Below are positions 22,758-34,120 of a DNA stretch of 64,000 nucleotides, piece after piece. The position numbers were made by a program, and so were the translations under genes. The stretch lies in contig OZ024869.1 of assembly GCA_964017185.1 (NCBI GenBank), forward strand, positions 74,250,617-74,314,616, written 5' to 3'. Origin of the DNA: Rugalucina vietnamica (taxonomy: Eukaryota > Mollusca > Bivalvia > Lucinida > Lucinidae). Numbering within the stretch: the stretch's first letter is position 1; the number at the start of each line of letters is the position of its first letter. The notes under the pieces are model-generated. The model was not told where the DNA came from. It saw only the letters and a program-made list of their open reading frames with translations, and made no database searches.

Positions 22758-24385
22758 CAGTACAGTCAGCGTGATGTTTATATCCCTCACGCTTACGAAC
22801 GTGGAATCTCGCATGTCACGTGACTTTTTTTCCGTGGATTTTGCGTGGAATTAGCGTGGATTTCGCGTGAGTTTGCGAGGAAGTAGCGTGAGTTTTGCGT
22901 GGAGCGTGGACATGAAACGTGGAATTGCGCAACTGTAGCGTGAAAATAAACGTGGAAAGGATTAAGAGAGTTGCGTGAGATATAAACAGTCCCACGCTCG
23001 CTCACGCTTTCCACGTTCGTTTCACGCTCAAGAAAAAGGGACATGAAAATAGTGATTCTTTTCACTTTTATATAAATGTATATGCCTCCTGTCAATCTAA
23101 ATTAAAGCAGTGAAGTCATTTCTGCCGATGAAAGTCTGGAATGTTGCCGTGTACGGATATGTGCATGTACTAATCAATATGATGTGTAACATTTCTGCAT
23201 CAATGAAGACACGTGCAAACGTATTTTTGTTTGTATTTTCAATAATTTCTTTTGTTTTCGTTTTAAAGTTATGTTTCTTGTTTGTTTTTCTAAAAGATCG
23301 GCTTGACTTTTGTCACTTAGCACGCAAAGTGAATGGTTTGTTTGTTTGAGTAGGATACTTTATAACTTTATGCACCAAATTAGTGTTGCTTATTATAACT
23401 TACAGGCTATGCCGCTTATTAATCCTGTGTACAATAATTGTGCCGATACAAAAATAAAGAATACCTTGATTTTGTTGACTTTTAATGCTGGAAAGATAAA
23501 ACAACATGATAAAGGGATTCAGATTAATCGCAGGGGCACTGTACCGACTCTTGTAAAAGATGAAATTAACATTAATTGCATGAATTAATTGCATGCAAAT
23601 TTAATTGTTACGTACATGTAATTTATGATTACATGATACTTGTACATGAAGCAAGGTGCATAAGCCGTATTACATGTAGGTCGAGCTTTAAAAGACTTGA
23701 GGCATCTTAGGGAACACGAAAGACGCGTTTATTTGAGAGTTATTCTGAAAAACAACAAACCGGGGTGCTCACCTTCTCTTATGGCAAAAGTATCAGATAT
23801 AAATATAAATGTACATTGTTCTGCATCTAAAACCGCGGCTGTCAAAAATGCACCACGCTGCCAAGTTATATTGAAACGTACTAATTGTGTTATCCCTTAA
23901 TCTACGATGATAATTTGAACAACACTGAATAACGTATTGCTCAGTCATCAACTCTTCAAAACATGTATTTACGTGCAGGCACTTTGTCGTACAGGTGTAT
24001 GTATTTGTACAGGTCATCATCATACTAAGTTGAAGTCCTCGTACTAAGGACTTATAAATGAATATATATTTCATTTGGTCACAAAACTTTAACGAGTTTA
24101 CCTTTTTGAACGAGACGAAACGATAATCCTTTTCTCGCATGTCTCTTAATCCTTTCCACGCTTCTTTTCCTTAATGAACGTGGAAAGCGTGAGCAGGCGT
24201 GGGACTGCTAATATCTCACGCAACTCACACGCTTCTTGCGAGGAATGAACGTGGACATAGCGTGGAACAAGCGTGGATTTTGCGAGGAATAAGCGAGAGT
24301 TTTGCGTGGGTTTTGCGTGGAACTTAATCCTTTTTTTCTTTCATGCGTGAACGCGAAGGATATAAACATCACGCTGACTGTACTG
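22758..24385. mobile_element. TA-flanked non-autonomous element with GCGTGGA motifs
   Basis: Inverted ends begin CAGTACAGTCAGCGTGATG and run about 250 bp with gaps. They contain a dozen or more GCGTGGA / GCGTGA / GCGAGGAA words. TA lies on both sides (22756-22757, 24386-24387). The uninterrupted relative in M copy 9 (complement of about 60930-60945) shows one TA at the same point, which fixes both boundaries. The interior is AT-rich with no transposase. Consistent with a Tc1/mariner-type MITE. Confidence 0.82.
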
Positions 24386-24876
24386 TACCTTCATCTAATC
24401 CATTAGTTGTTTGCATCTACCACTTTTTAGGTCTCAGGCTGCAGAGTTTTCAAAAAATCCACAGTTTTCACTATTTTCCCATGTAAAAACCATTGTTTCC
24501 AAAATTGACCTTGCCCTAAAATAGGTTAAGGTCTTCACAGGGTCATGATTTTTATACAATGGTAGTGCTTGAGCAATCAATGCTTTATGCCAAGTTTCGT
24601 TTAAATCGGTCCGCCGGTTCTGGGGAAGATTTTTGAAGAGTTTTTACCATATATGGGCATGGCGGCCATCTTGGTCATGTGACCTGAATTTCTTATATAC
24701 ACATTGGTTCCCCCTTCCTATAGATACTTCATATAAAATTTGGCTTTGGTTGGCAAAGCGGTTTCAGAGAAGAAGATCCTTGAAAATGGTGGACGACGGA
24801 CGGACGACGACGGGCGGACGCCGGGTGCCTGCATATCCTTTAAGCTCACCTGTGTGCCTTCGGCTCATGTGAGCTA

Positions 24877-25082
24877 AAAAGGAAGTATTTTATGATTCTG
24901 CATACTTTGACAACTAGAATTGTTATAATTTAAGACATATACGCAAGAAAAGATCTAACATATTAGTTAGAATAACACAGTTTTGCTGTTTTGCTGATTT
25001 TTTTCATTTTCGACCAAGGGCTGAATATATCCCATTTCCGTCTGCATGGAGAGGTTTAACGGAATACCGATGGAAATATTTT
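24877..25082. other. unassigned
   Basis: AT-rich sequence between M copy 4 and a family T repeat; nothing recognisable. Confidence 0.4.
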
Positions 25083-25255
25083 GTCTAGCCCAGCCACACC
25101 CCTACCAAAAGGTGCCACTACCGAGGGGGTTGACTATCTCGATTTTCCGGTATTCCATTTTGCAAAATACCTATGGGCGGTTTTTACACTCTAGAATGGT
25201 CCGGATTTAAGTAGAGGGTAGTGTACATACGGAAGCCTTTGATGAGATCTAGTCC
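25083..25255 (+). repeat. family T repeat, uninterrupted
   Basis: Matches 18315-18424 joined to 20206-20270. It serves as the empty-site reference for M copy 3. Sequence from 25256 to 25538 is unassigned. Confidence 0.8.
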
Positions 25256-25544
25256 GTTTTAGCATGGCGATTTGTGCACAAACATGTCATATCTCGTAAA
25301 TGTGAGATTTTACACAGAATGTAGGAAATGCTCTCACTATTCAGCATTAAACATGTGTGGATGAAATTTTAAAATGCACTATTTTCGTGGGGTACGGCGG
25401 AGTGATATGTTTTTACCGGTGTGCCACCTTATACCGTCGACGTAAGTTTATCCGTATATCATGTCCTAAAGCAAACACGTGTGTGTTTGCTATTAACCAT
25501 TAATCAGTTGTTTTACACGAAGGTCAAACTAATCCCATAGAAAT

Positions 25545-26757
25545 GAGGGTCTGGATGGGGGGTCCTGGTATTCACTCATCACTAAAAATTTAGCCATTTA
25601 TTCACTGTCATTAAAATTTTGGCTTATTCATTAAAATTAGCTCGATTATTCATTAAAATATGATAATTAGGTACCGGTACTAGTCACGCCTTCTTCACCT
25701 AGCTAATATCCATAAGGACGAGTTCTATAATATTAAATTGTAGACTGCTGAGTGCAACCTTGATATTAACATCTTGAGAGAAACATATTATACTCTGCTA
25801 TACCACAAAGCCTCATATAAACTTTCCGAAATAGTATACCGATTGTTTTAACAAATCCTGTTCACCCTAAGTTTTACCCTGAATCTTTCTCTTCAATTAT
25901 GAATACCAAAGTTTAGTTAATAAAAAATGTAACTTCAGGGGTGAAAGTTATAATAAAATACTGTTGTTTAGTTAGTATGGAAGTACTATGTAATACATGG
26001 ATTTTGTGCTTGTGCCTGATTGTACAATACATTTTATTAATGTCTTAAATACCGAGCGAGCGAAGCGAGCGAGGAAAAAAATTATGTAGCGCCATATAAA
26101 TTGCCAGATAGATTTGCATTAGTGCTGCCTTGTTTCTGATTGCAAAAGACACTATAATTATGTTCTGTCATATAAAAAGCAAGATGATGTCCATCCATAA
26201 AAAAAGATGTCAAAGATTATCATTATAGGATTGGAACATACATAATAAGGACAAAGTGGGGTAATAGAATGAAAAGAAAATACATATACACATACTAACA
26301 AGCAAACAAAACATAGAAATAGTATCTGGCTAAGTAAACATCCAGAATGATTTTTTTCTCTGCCTTCAAATGACACATTTCTTTTTCAACTGGACCATGA
26401 GGTGAGCCCCTACATGCTTGGCTCCCAGACATATGTATTTCCAAACATTCGAGGATTTATGAAATATGAATACAACATTTGAACTAAATCGGGTCTGGGG
26501 GCGTCCATATGACATTCTGGAATGTCAGGGAGGCCATCTAAGACAATTCCATAGCCAAATTTTAGCATATTCATTATTCTTTAAAATGTTATTATTCACT
26601 ATTCATTATATTACTCTGCTATTCATTAAAAATTTACATTTATTCATTATTTTTAGGACCTCATTATTCACTAATCATTAAATTTTTGCTCTTTATTCAC
26701 TCTCATTAAAAATTTTAGGCCATTATTCAGTAATCATTATACCCCATCCAGACCCTC
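25545..26757. mobile_element. TIR element with 6-bp target duplication
   Basis: Perfect 16-bp inverted ends GAGGGTCTGGATGGGG with AGAAAT on both sides (25539-25544, 26758-26763). Subterminal zones on both ends are full of TATTCATTAAAA / TTCACTCATTAAA words. A GAGCGAGCGAAGCGAGCGAG cluster lies at 26052-26074. No transposase ORF. The superfamily is not assigned. Confidence 0.82.
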
Positions 26758-26763
26758 AGAAAT

Positions 26764-27083
26764 ACACAGGAGATAATCTGGCTGGCTGAAATATTTGTAC
26801 CACAGCGGCTGATTTTGTAACCTATTCCACTATAAGTAACAATCAATAGTCTTCAATAGGACAGATACCAGTAATTGTAACCTTGCATGTGATTGATCCG
26901 AAGTGTGTGCAGATCTGAGGTAAATTTAAGATGTTACGCTACCTACGATTGGTCATAAATGCGTATCTATCAACCGTCTTCTGTCACATAATAGTATAAC
27001 CTTTCTCGAATATGTTGCTATATTGTGTGATATAATCAATTGCTGTTTTGTCATACAATAGCCAAATTGCGGATGTAGTGTAT
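26764..27083. other. unassigned
   Basis: No gene or repeat recognised between the TIR element and M copy 5. Confidence 0.4.
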
Positions 27084-27123
27084 TTAGCTCACATGAGCCG
27101 TTAGGCTCACAATGTGAGCTTAT

Positions 27124-28627
27124 GATAGTTCGTCTCTCACTAATGAGAAAGACCATCATTATTTCTTGAATAGTGCTGATGTGTGTTGGTGAGTTCTTTG
27201 ATGGCTGACTAGGCCAATTCTGGCTCTAAACTGTCGGTTGCATGTAGAGCAAGTCAATGTCATAGAGTCTGCTGGTGGCACATTTGTTTTGGCTTTGCGC
27301 TCTCTTCGCTTTCTTTCAGCTTCACAGATTCTCTTCTTTTCATAGAGAGCTGCTCCTTTGTTGATGAGACCTCGCCACTTTGATCGCTCCTGTGCAGTCT
27401 GTTCCCAGGACCCCATTGGTATTTCGAAATCCTTCAGAGAGGCTTTGAGGGTGTCTTTGTAGCGTTTCTTCTTGAGAGTACCTTGAGAGCGCTTTCCCTC
27501 CTGTAGTTCTCCATAGAAAACTTTCTTTGGAAGTCGCGCATCAGGCATTCTTATAACATGGCCAGTCCATCTTAGCTGTGCTAGCTTTAAGACTGTATGC
27601 ATGCTTTGCATCCCTGCTTTCCTCAGGACCTCTGTGTCTGGAATCTTGTCCTGCCACTTGATTTTTAACAACTTTCTCAAACAGCTTAAGTGGAAATGGT
27701 TAAGTCTCTTTGCATGGCGTTGGTATACTGTCCAGGTCTCACATGCATACAAGAGGGTTGGCAGTACCACAGCCTTGTAGACTTTCAGCTTGGTGTCAAG
27801 CTTGATTCCATTTCGCTCCCAGACATTTGCACGGAGTCTTCCGAATGCCACACTAGCTTTTGCAATTCTGGCAGTGATCTCATCATCAATATGCACTGCT
27901 CTGGAGAGAGTGCTTCCCAGGTAGGTGAACTTGTCAACAACTTTCAGTTTTTGCCCATTCACAGTGATGGTTGGTTCATTATATGGTTTTCCGGGGGCTG
28001 GTTGGTGAACAACCTCTGTCTTTTTTGTGCTGATTGTGAGATCATAGTTATCACATGACTGTGAGACTTGATCCATGGCTCTTTGCATTTTTGCCTCTGT
28101 GTTGGCATTCTTATCCATATCATCTGCATAGAGGAGCTCATCTAGCACATCAGTCTGGACCTTAGTTTTGGCTTGCAACCTTCTGAGGTTGAATATGTTG
28201 CCATCAAAACGGTACCTGATTGGAAAACCAGTGTCACTGTCCTGAAAAGCATCCATAAGCATGGCAGAAAACATCATGCTGAACAGTGTTGGTGCCAGAA
28301 CACAGCCTTGTTTTACCCCATTTGTTACTTCAAATGGTTCAGAGAACTCTCCATCACTTTGCACACGTGCCTGCATGCCATCATGAAACTGCCGCACCAT
28401 AGCTATGAATCTGGGTGGACAGCCAAACTTGGCCATGATTTTCCAGAGTCCATCACGACTAACAGTGTCAAAAGCTTTGGTGAGGTCAACAAACGTCATG
28501 TATAGATCTACATTCTGTTCTTGGCATTTCTCCTGAAGCTGTCTTGCTGTGAAGATCATGTCTATTGTCCCTCTGTCTTTTCTGAATCCACATTGACTTT
28601 CTGGGATAAGTCCCGTCTGATCAAGAC
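27124..28627 (-). mobile_element. 5'-truncated non-LTR retrotransposon (LINE)
   Basis: A 1504-bp insertion bounded by the 10-bp duplication GTGAGCTTAT (27114-27123, 28628-28637). The host sequence GTGAGCTTATAGGATGGCCA is continuous in other M copies. The minus strand encodes the C-terminal two thirds of a reverse transcriptase and a short 3' region of about 35 bp without a poly(A) tail. Confidence 0.9.
27159..28627 (-). CDS. non-LTR reverse transcriptase, C-terminal part
   Basis: The open frame runs on to an ATG at 28733, but its first ~36 codons are M-repeat sequence, so the retrotransposon part starts near residue 37 (LIPESQCGFRKDRGT). RT motifs are in order: FVDLTKAFDTV (catalytic Asp), NGVKQGCVLAPTLF, LLYADDM (YADD active site), then FTYLGS, YACETW and RWTGHVIRM in the thumb region. 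A C2H2-like finger CSTCNRQFRARIGLVSHQRTH minus its last residue sits at the C-terminus (C-x2-C-x12-H-x3-H). Endonuclease and the N-terminal RT part are missing through 5' truncation. No stop or frameshift in about 490 codons suggests a fairly recent insertion. The product would copy element RNA at nicked DNA, but this fragment cannot be autonomous. The clade is left open. Confidence 0.88.
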
Positions 28628-30550
28628 GTGAGCTTATAGGATGGCCATGATCCGGCGTTCGTCCGTCCGTCCGTCGTCCGTCCACAATTTCAAAGATCTT
28701 CTTCTCTGAAACCGCTTGGCCAACCAAAGCCATATTTTATATGAAGCATCTATAGGAAGGGGGAACCAATGTGTCTATAAGAAATCCAGGTCACATGACC
28801 AAGATGGCCGCCATGCCCATATTTGGTAAAAACCCTTCAAAAATTTTCTTCTCCAGAACCGGTAGACTGATTTCAACGAAACTTGGCATGAAACACTGAT
28901 GCCTCAAGCACTACAATCATGACCCTGTGATGACCTTGACCTATTTTACGGCAAGGTCAACAAAGGTCGCCAATGCATTTGAATGGGGAAAACTTTTAAA
29001 ATGTCATTTAAAGTGAAAGTCTTGCAGGAAATGGGCAGTAGGACTAAATATTAATGATTCTGAAAAAAAATGGATCCCAGGGGCTCATATGCCCCCACCC
29101 CGGGGCAATATACATGTATATTACCATACTATTCAAACATCATCTCCTCTGAAACCGGTTGGCCAATCAAAGCCAAATTTTATGTGAAGCATCAATGGGA
29201 AGGGGTAATCAATGTATATATAAATAATTCAGGTCACATGACCAAGATGGCCGCAATGCTCATATATGGTAAAAAACCTTCAAAAATCTTCTTCTCCAGA
29301 ACCGGTGGATCGATTTCATAGAACTTGGCATGAAGCATTGATGACTCAAGTACTGCAATGTATATATAAATCATGACCCTGTGATGACCTTGACCCTTTT
29401 TTACGGCAAGGTCAACATAGGTCGCCAATGCATTTGAATAGGGAAAACTTTTAAAATGTCATTTAAAGTGAAAGTCTTGCAGGAAATGGGCAGTAGGACT
29501 GAATATTAATGATTCTGAAAACAAATGGACCCCAGGGGCTCATGTGCCCCCACCACGGGGCAATATACATGTATATTACCATAATATTCAAACAACTTCT
29601 TCTCTGAAACCGCTTGGCGAATCAAAGCCAAATTTTATGTGAAACATCTATGGAATGGGAGAATTAATGTATATATAAATTATCTAGTTCACATGACAAA
29701 GATGGCTGCCATGCCCATATATGGTGAAAACCCTTCAATAATCTTCTTCTCCGAATCTGGTGGACCGATTTCAAAGAAACTGGGCATGAAGCACCAATGG
29801 CTGAAGTACTACGATGTATATATTATAAATCATGACCCTGTGGTGACCTCGACATATTTTACGACAAGGTCAACATAGGTCGCCAATGCATTGGAATAGG
29901 GCTTTAAAAAGTCATTTGAGGTGAAAATCTTGTAGGAAATGGGTAGTAAGTAATATTAATGATTTTGAAAAAAAAAATTGACCTAAGGGCTCATATGCCC
30001 ACACCCCGGGGCAATATACATGTATATTACCATAATATTCAAACATCTTCTCCTCTAAAACCACTTGGCCATTAAAGCCAAATTTTATGTGAAGCATCTA
30101 TAGGATGAGGGAACCAATGTGTATATTAATAATCTAGGTCACATGACCAAGATGGCCACCATGCCCATATATGGTAAAAACCCTTCAAATATCTTCTTCT
30201 CTGAAACCAATGGATTGATTTCAATGAAACTTGGTGTGAAGCATCCATGGCTATAGTACTACAATGTATATATAAATCATGACCCTGTGATGACCTTGAC
30301 CAAGTTTATGGCAAGGTCAACATGGGTTGCCCATGCATTTGAATGAGAAAAACTGTTAAAATGTCATTTGAAGGGAAAAGCCAGCAAGAAATTGGCAAAT
30401 GGACAGAATATCGATTATTCTGAAAATAGATAACGGCCCAAGGTCTTCATCTGCCCCTGCACTGGGGTTAAATACCATAATATTCAAACATGTTTATTGG
30501 TATATGCAGCAGACTCAGTTGAGCGTTTACAGGACTATTGGTCCTCTGGT

Positions 30551-31084
30551 TTGAATAATCATTTTTTCATTGTTGAGCGATTTTGGGGTGTCCCAAGACA
30601 GCGAAAAATACCGACCTTAAATGCTGGCTAACCCCTTATTATTTTGCAGCACCTGTACACGGCCTGGGGCGTTCTCTCGTCTGCTGAATGTGTTGGGGTC
30701 CACAATTATTTTTGACGCATATGAATGAGTCTTGTTTTGGGGCAAATTGATTCCTCCGCCAGCAAGGTATAGCCACGCCCACCCCTATTTCCTTAGACAA
30801 ACATTGTGTTTTTGCACCTATATTTACCTGTAAAAAGCACGTGTTGGTTTGTTTGTCTAATCCACGTGTTGTCTAACCGTCATTGACCGTTAGCTAATGT
30901 GCTGATTTGAATGGTCAATATGAAATGAATATTAATGATGGGTGGTTTGACGGAGGACTCAATTACAAAGGGAGTTATGGGAACGATAATTATAGGTCCC
31001 TGCCCAATAGTAACAGTGTTTAGCTTTTGAAATGCAGACATATAAAAGTAAAGAGCTTGAACATAGCGAACTACGGTGAAACAC
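30551..31084. other. unassigned
   Basis: No exon or repeat recognised. Confidence 0.4.
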
Positions 31085-31096
31085 GGAGAGAGAGAA

Positions 31097-31131
<35 letters not shown>

Positions 31132-31138
31132 GAGAGGG
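31085..31138. repeat. (AG)n microsatellite
   Basis: Interrupted AG repeats; the LSLSLS reading frames on the minus strand are artefacts of it. Confidence 0.95.
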
Positions 31139-31236
31139 GAGTGCTGCAGACTTTTCATAAAACGAGTTGTCACAGTTACAACCCCCAACGACAAGAAAAA
31201 TGATTATAAATAAATGGAAGCTTCTACAATTATTGA

Positions 31237-31255
31237 ATATTAAATAAATAAATAA

Positions 31256-31306
<51 letters not shown>

Positions 31307-31310
31307 AATG
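31237..31310. repeat. (AAAT)n microsatellite
   Basis: Tandem AAAT/ATAA tetranucleotides, about 18 units. Confidence 0.95.
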
Positions 31311-31375
31311 AATAAATTGGCTTTGGTCAATAAGCATCTTAATTTCCAGTAGTGGTGAGGTTTGATTACCGACCG

Positions 31376-32300
31376 GATTCTATAATTCAGCCAACAGGTC
31401 ACTGTTTGGGCGTTACCTCATGAATACGTTATTGGATATGGTCTACCTTTGACTTAGGTAAAAGATAAGATATAATTTGGCAAATAGGTTACTGTATAGG
31501 CGGCAACTTTAATATTGATATCTGGGCGTGGTCGAATAGTTCATCTATTAACACTTTTACTGCCACGCCTCTCAAAAAATCAATATCTCACTGCCAAGCA
31601 TATATTTATTGTATTATTATATGCGCAGATCATATATCACTGGAAAGGGCTTTTTACGCTGAAAAATTTGATATACAATACAATTACCTCCCTTTAAAAC
31701 TTTCATCTATAACCCGGGACATAGCGGTATATCCGTAAAACGACTACAGTCGTCGGTGGCAGCGAACGGTAAAAACGACTACAGTCGTCGGCGGCAGTGA
31801 ATGTGTTAAAGTAGGGAGATTATAGAATGGTCGAACTCAGTCATCCTGGACCGCTGTCACATATTTACCGTAAGTAAACAGCTACCTGTATTTTGTCCAA
31901 TCCAGTGAATAGCACAAACTCGTATTTCATTCTTATTTTTCTAATGGAAAACAAGTGAGTTGAACTTTTACCCAATACAAAGGTAGACCATATCCAATAA
32001 CGTATTCATGAGATAACGCCCATGCAGTGACCTATTTGCCGAATTATATACAGTTAAAAAAGATTCAACGCAAAGGCTTCAGTTAGAAAATAAGAATGAA
32101 TTACGAGTTTGTCTAATTCACTGCATTGAACAAAATACAGGTAGCTGATTTCTAACTGTAAATATGTGACAGCGGTCCAGGCTGACTGAGTTTGACTTTT
32201 GTATGATCAACCTACTTGAACAGATGGACTACCCGACCACGCCCAGATATGAATATTTAAGTTGCCGCCTATACAGTAACCTATTTGCTCAATTATACTA
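31376..32300. mobile_element. foldback element with nested TTAA element
   Basis: 31379-31455 is the complement of about 31975-32045 (GGTCTACCTTTG / CAAAGGTAGACC), and 31476-31960 is the complement of about 32095-32295 once the 254-bp insertion is removed. A third, truncated relative lies at 40050-40235. No coding capacity. Confidence 0.7.
31552..31805. mobile_element. piggyBac-like TTAA MITE, 254 bp
   Basis: Flanked by TTAA (31548-31551, 31806-31809). Inverted ends CACTTTTACTGCC and CACATTCACTGCC. The right end holds a duplicated CGACTACAGTCGTCGG unit (31740-31790). The opposite arm of the host foldback (about 32195-32215) shows the site without the insertion. Confidence 0.85.
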
Positions 32301-32388
32301 AACGCCTTTTAAAGAATATATATGGACACTCCTGATATTAACATATTCCTTATATCCTGCTCTCACAACTCTAATTTCTGTTCATTAG

Positions 32389-32490
32389 GTGCTGTAAAGG
32401 TCTTCAAAGACTGTTGATCAATTACGGTTCAATGTCCAGTTATTCCGGGGACATATCATTGCTGTCTTGCCTAGAATCTATGTGGACAAG
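32389..32490 (+). CDS. internal exon C of the spliced gene
   Basis: Acceptor CTGTTCATTAG at 32378-32388; donor GTAAGC at 32491 (strong). The length, 102, equals 1+99+2, in the same phase class as the other exons. Joined to exon B it reads M, then CCKGLQRLLINYGSM, a Ser-rich stretch and CLESMWT, and it ends with the first two bases of an Arg codon. No stop in this frame. Function not recognised. Confidence 0.65.
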
Positions 32491-32832
32491 GTAAGCAACA
32501 TATTCTTATATCCTATCCAAAATCAAATTATAGTTTGTGTTCATTACGATTTACATGATTCCAATTTATTCACATTGACGCCTCACTCCAAGACAATCTC
32601 GTAGACTTACCCCGACAAGCACGAGACAGTTTGTATCATTTCAGAACTGTGGTACATACTTAAATCGGCCAAGAGTGTGCCTGGCACATTTAGATCTCGG
32701 AGCTGGCGTGCTGTTTGCAATGTTTCTAACTAATGTGATTCAGCTGTGGATTCATAACCCGTTTAATCGGTTATTGGAAGATCATACTTTTACATCGTAC
32801 ATGTAGCTGGATCAGCTATATAAACTCATCAA
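32491..32832. other. intron sequence, nothing recognised
   Basis: No repeat or further exon seen between exon C and the TIR element. Confidence 0.4.
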
Positions 32833-33666
32833 AAGAAAATTTGCACCAGTTAATATTTTTCTCATTTTAAAATAATGTTTAGTATAAGTTTAGTATAAAT
32901 CATTTCAAATAGAGTTTTAAAACTTAATACCATATTAAAGGGCTGGACTTCGTGAATACATGTAACAAAGCAATAATTTGTCTTGAAAAGATTAAATAAA
33001 AATGTATAAAAACGCTGTTTGTAATTAAAGTCAGTGTGTTTTTGAAAGCACCAAAATTTGGGATGAAAGCCCACATCTTTCGTATTTCTGGGTTTCCAAA
33101 CTCATGTCACATCCTCACTTGAGTTACTGAAAGCAATGATTTAAAGCAAAAAATAAAAAAAAAAAAAATGATTTTTTTTTAACAAAAACAGTATAATTTT
33201 TGACCACAAATAAAGATTTCTGAGATTTTATAAAGCTTAGTAACTTGTCTCTCCAATAAAATGGGTTGACTTTCCGACAAACACAGCATGCAGCACTTTT
33301 TAATGTTTAACTGGAGGTACTGCTTTTAACCCACCCCAATTCCGACTTTTTAATACGCTGCATATCAAAAACATACCCATGCTTTATCTTTTGCATGAGA
33401 TCACTTTTAACAGAAAGAAAATGGGCAATATGTTTTGGTGTCAAAACATATTGTAGTGATCAAAAATTAAAATGAATTTTGATTTTACTCATTTTCTCCA
33501 ATTTTCATTTTATCTTAAAATCGTTCCCACACGTTTTTTGTCTCATCAAACACATCATCAAACTCTTTCAGACTGTGCAATTTCAAAATGTAAGTTTTAA
33601 ATTTGCGGTTAGCAGAAACGTCACTTAAAATATGAAAAAAATATAAGTGGTGCAAAGCATCTTTTA
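32833..33666. mobile_element. short TIR element, TTTGCACCACTTA family
   Basis: Left end ATTTGCACCAGTTAATATTT; the right end is the complement of a similar TTTGCACCACTTATATTTTT, about 35 bp with mismatches. A relative of the right part occurs inverted at 17740-18050. No ORF. Confidence 0.6.
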
Positions 33667-33744
33667 AGGATCATAGTTACACGCCGTCTTACGTCATTGA
33701 CAATTCACTGCAATCCTTAAACTATCCTCAAACTAAATCCACAG

Positions 33745-33828
33745 AATAATGGAAATGCAGATAGAATTGCAAGAGGCTGAAACTGAAATTTCCGTTTCGA
33801 AAGACGCAAAAGAAAACCAGAGGGAACA
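33745..33828 (+). CDS. internal exon D of the spliced gene (coiled coil)
   Basis: Acceptor AAATCCACAG; donor GTGAGT at 33829. The length, 84, equals 1+81+2. It reads IMEMQIELQEAETEISVSK followed by a charged stretch ending NQRE, a Glu/Lys/Gln-rich helix with hydrophobic residues at heptad-like spacing. It continues smoothly into exon E (QIVQLQ...), supporting the junction. It probably forms the first half of a ~55-residue coiled coil. Confidence 0.7.
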
Positions 33829-34120
33829 GTGAGTATTTTACGTATTGTAAAACCAGAAACATGAATTGTAAACGAATCATATATATAAATAAGCGCTTCT
33901 ATACACAAATAAGTAGGTTTATGTACATGGTTACAAAATTACTTATCATGGACTGTACTTCGACTGAGGTATGTAAACACCTCTTATACATTCTCAATAG
34001 ATATTATGTATATTTTTTAAAAAAACATCTATCACTATCGTAGTAGACAATAAAACTGCCATTTAAGAATTTGCGAAAATCAACAGAAGCTTTAATCTTT
34101 ATTCTAAAAACAAGATACAT

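Larger units (their letters stand above)
27084..30550 (+). mobile_element. family M copy 5, split by a LINE
   Basis: Starts TAGCTCACATGAGCCGTTAG and ends GGACTATTGGTCCTCTGGT. The LINE at 27124-28627 separates the first 40 bases from the rest. It has about four units, with CCCACCCCGGGGCAATATAC in place of the CCCTGCCCCGG seen in copies 1-3, so it belongs to a second subfamily together with copy 4. Confidence 0.85.

Noticed and set aside
23110-23588. Two overlapping plus-strand ORFs inside the 22.8-24.4 kb element as a transposase
   Set aside because: Too short, AT-driven, with hydrophobic repeats and no DDE or helix-turn-helix pattern.
30880-31402. ORFs with LSLSLS and IYLFIYLF stretches
   Set aside because: Products of the (AG)n and (AAAT)n microsatellites.
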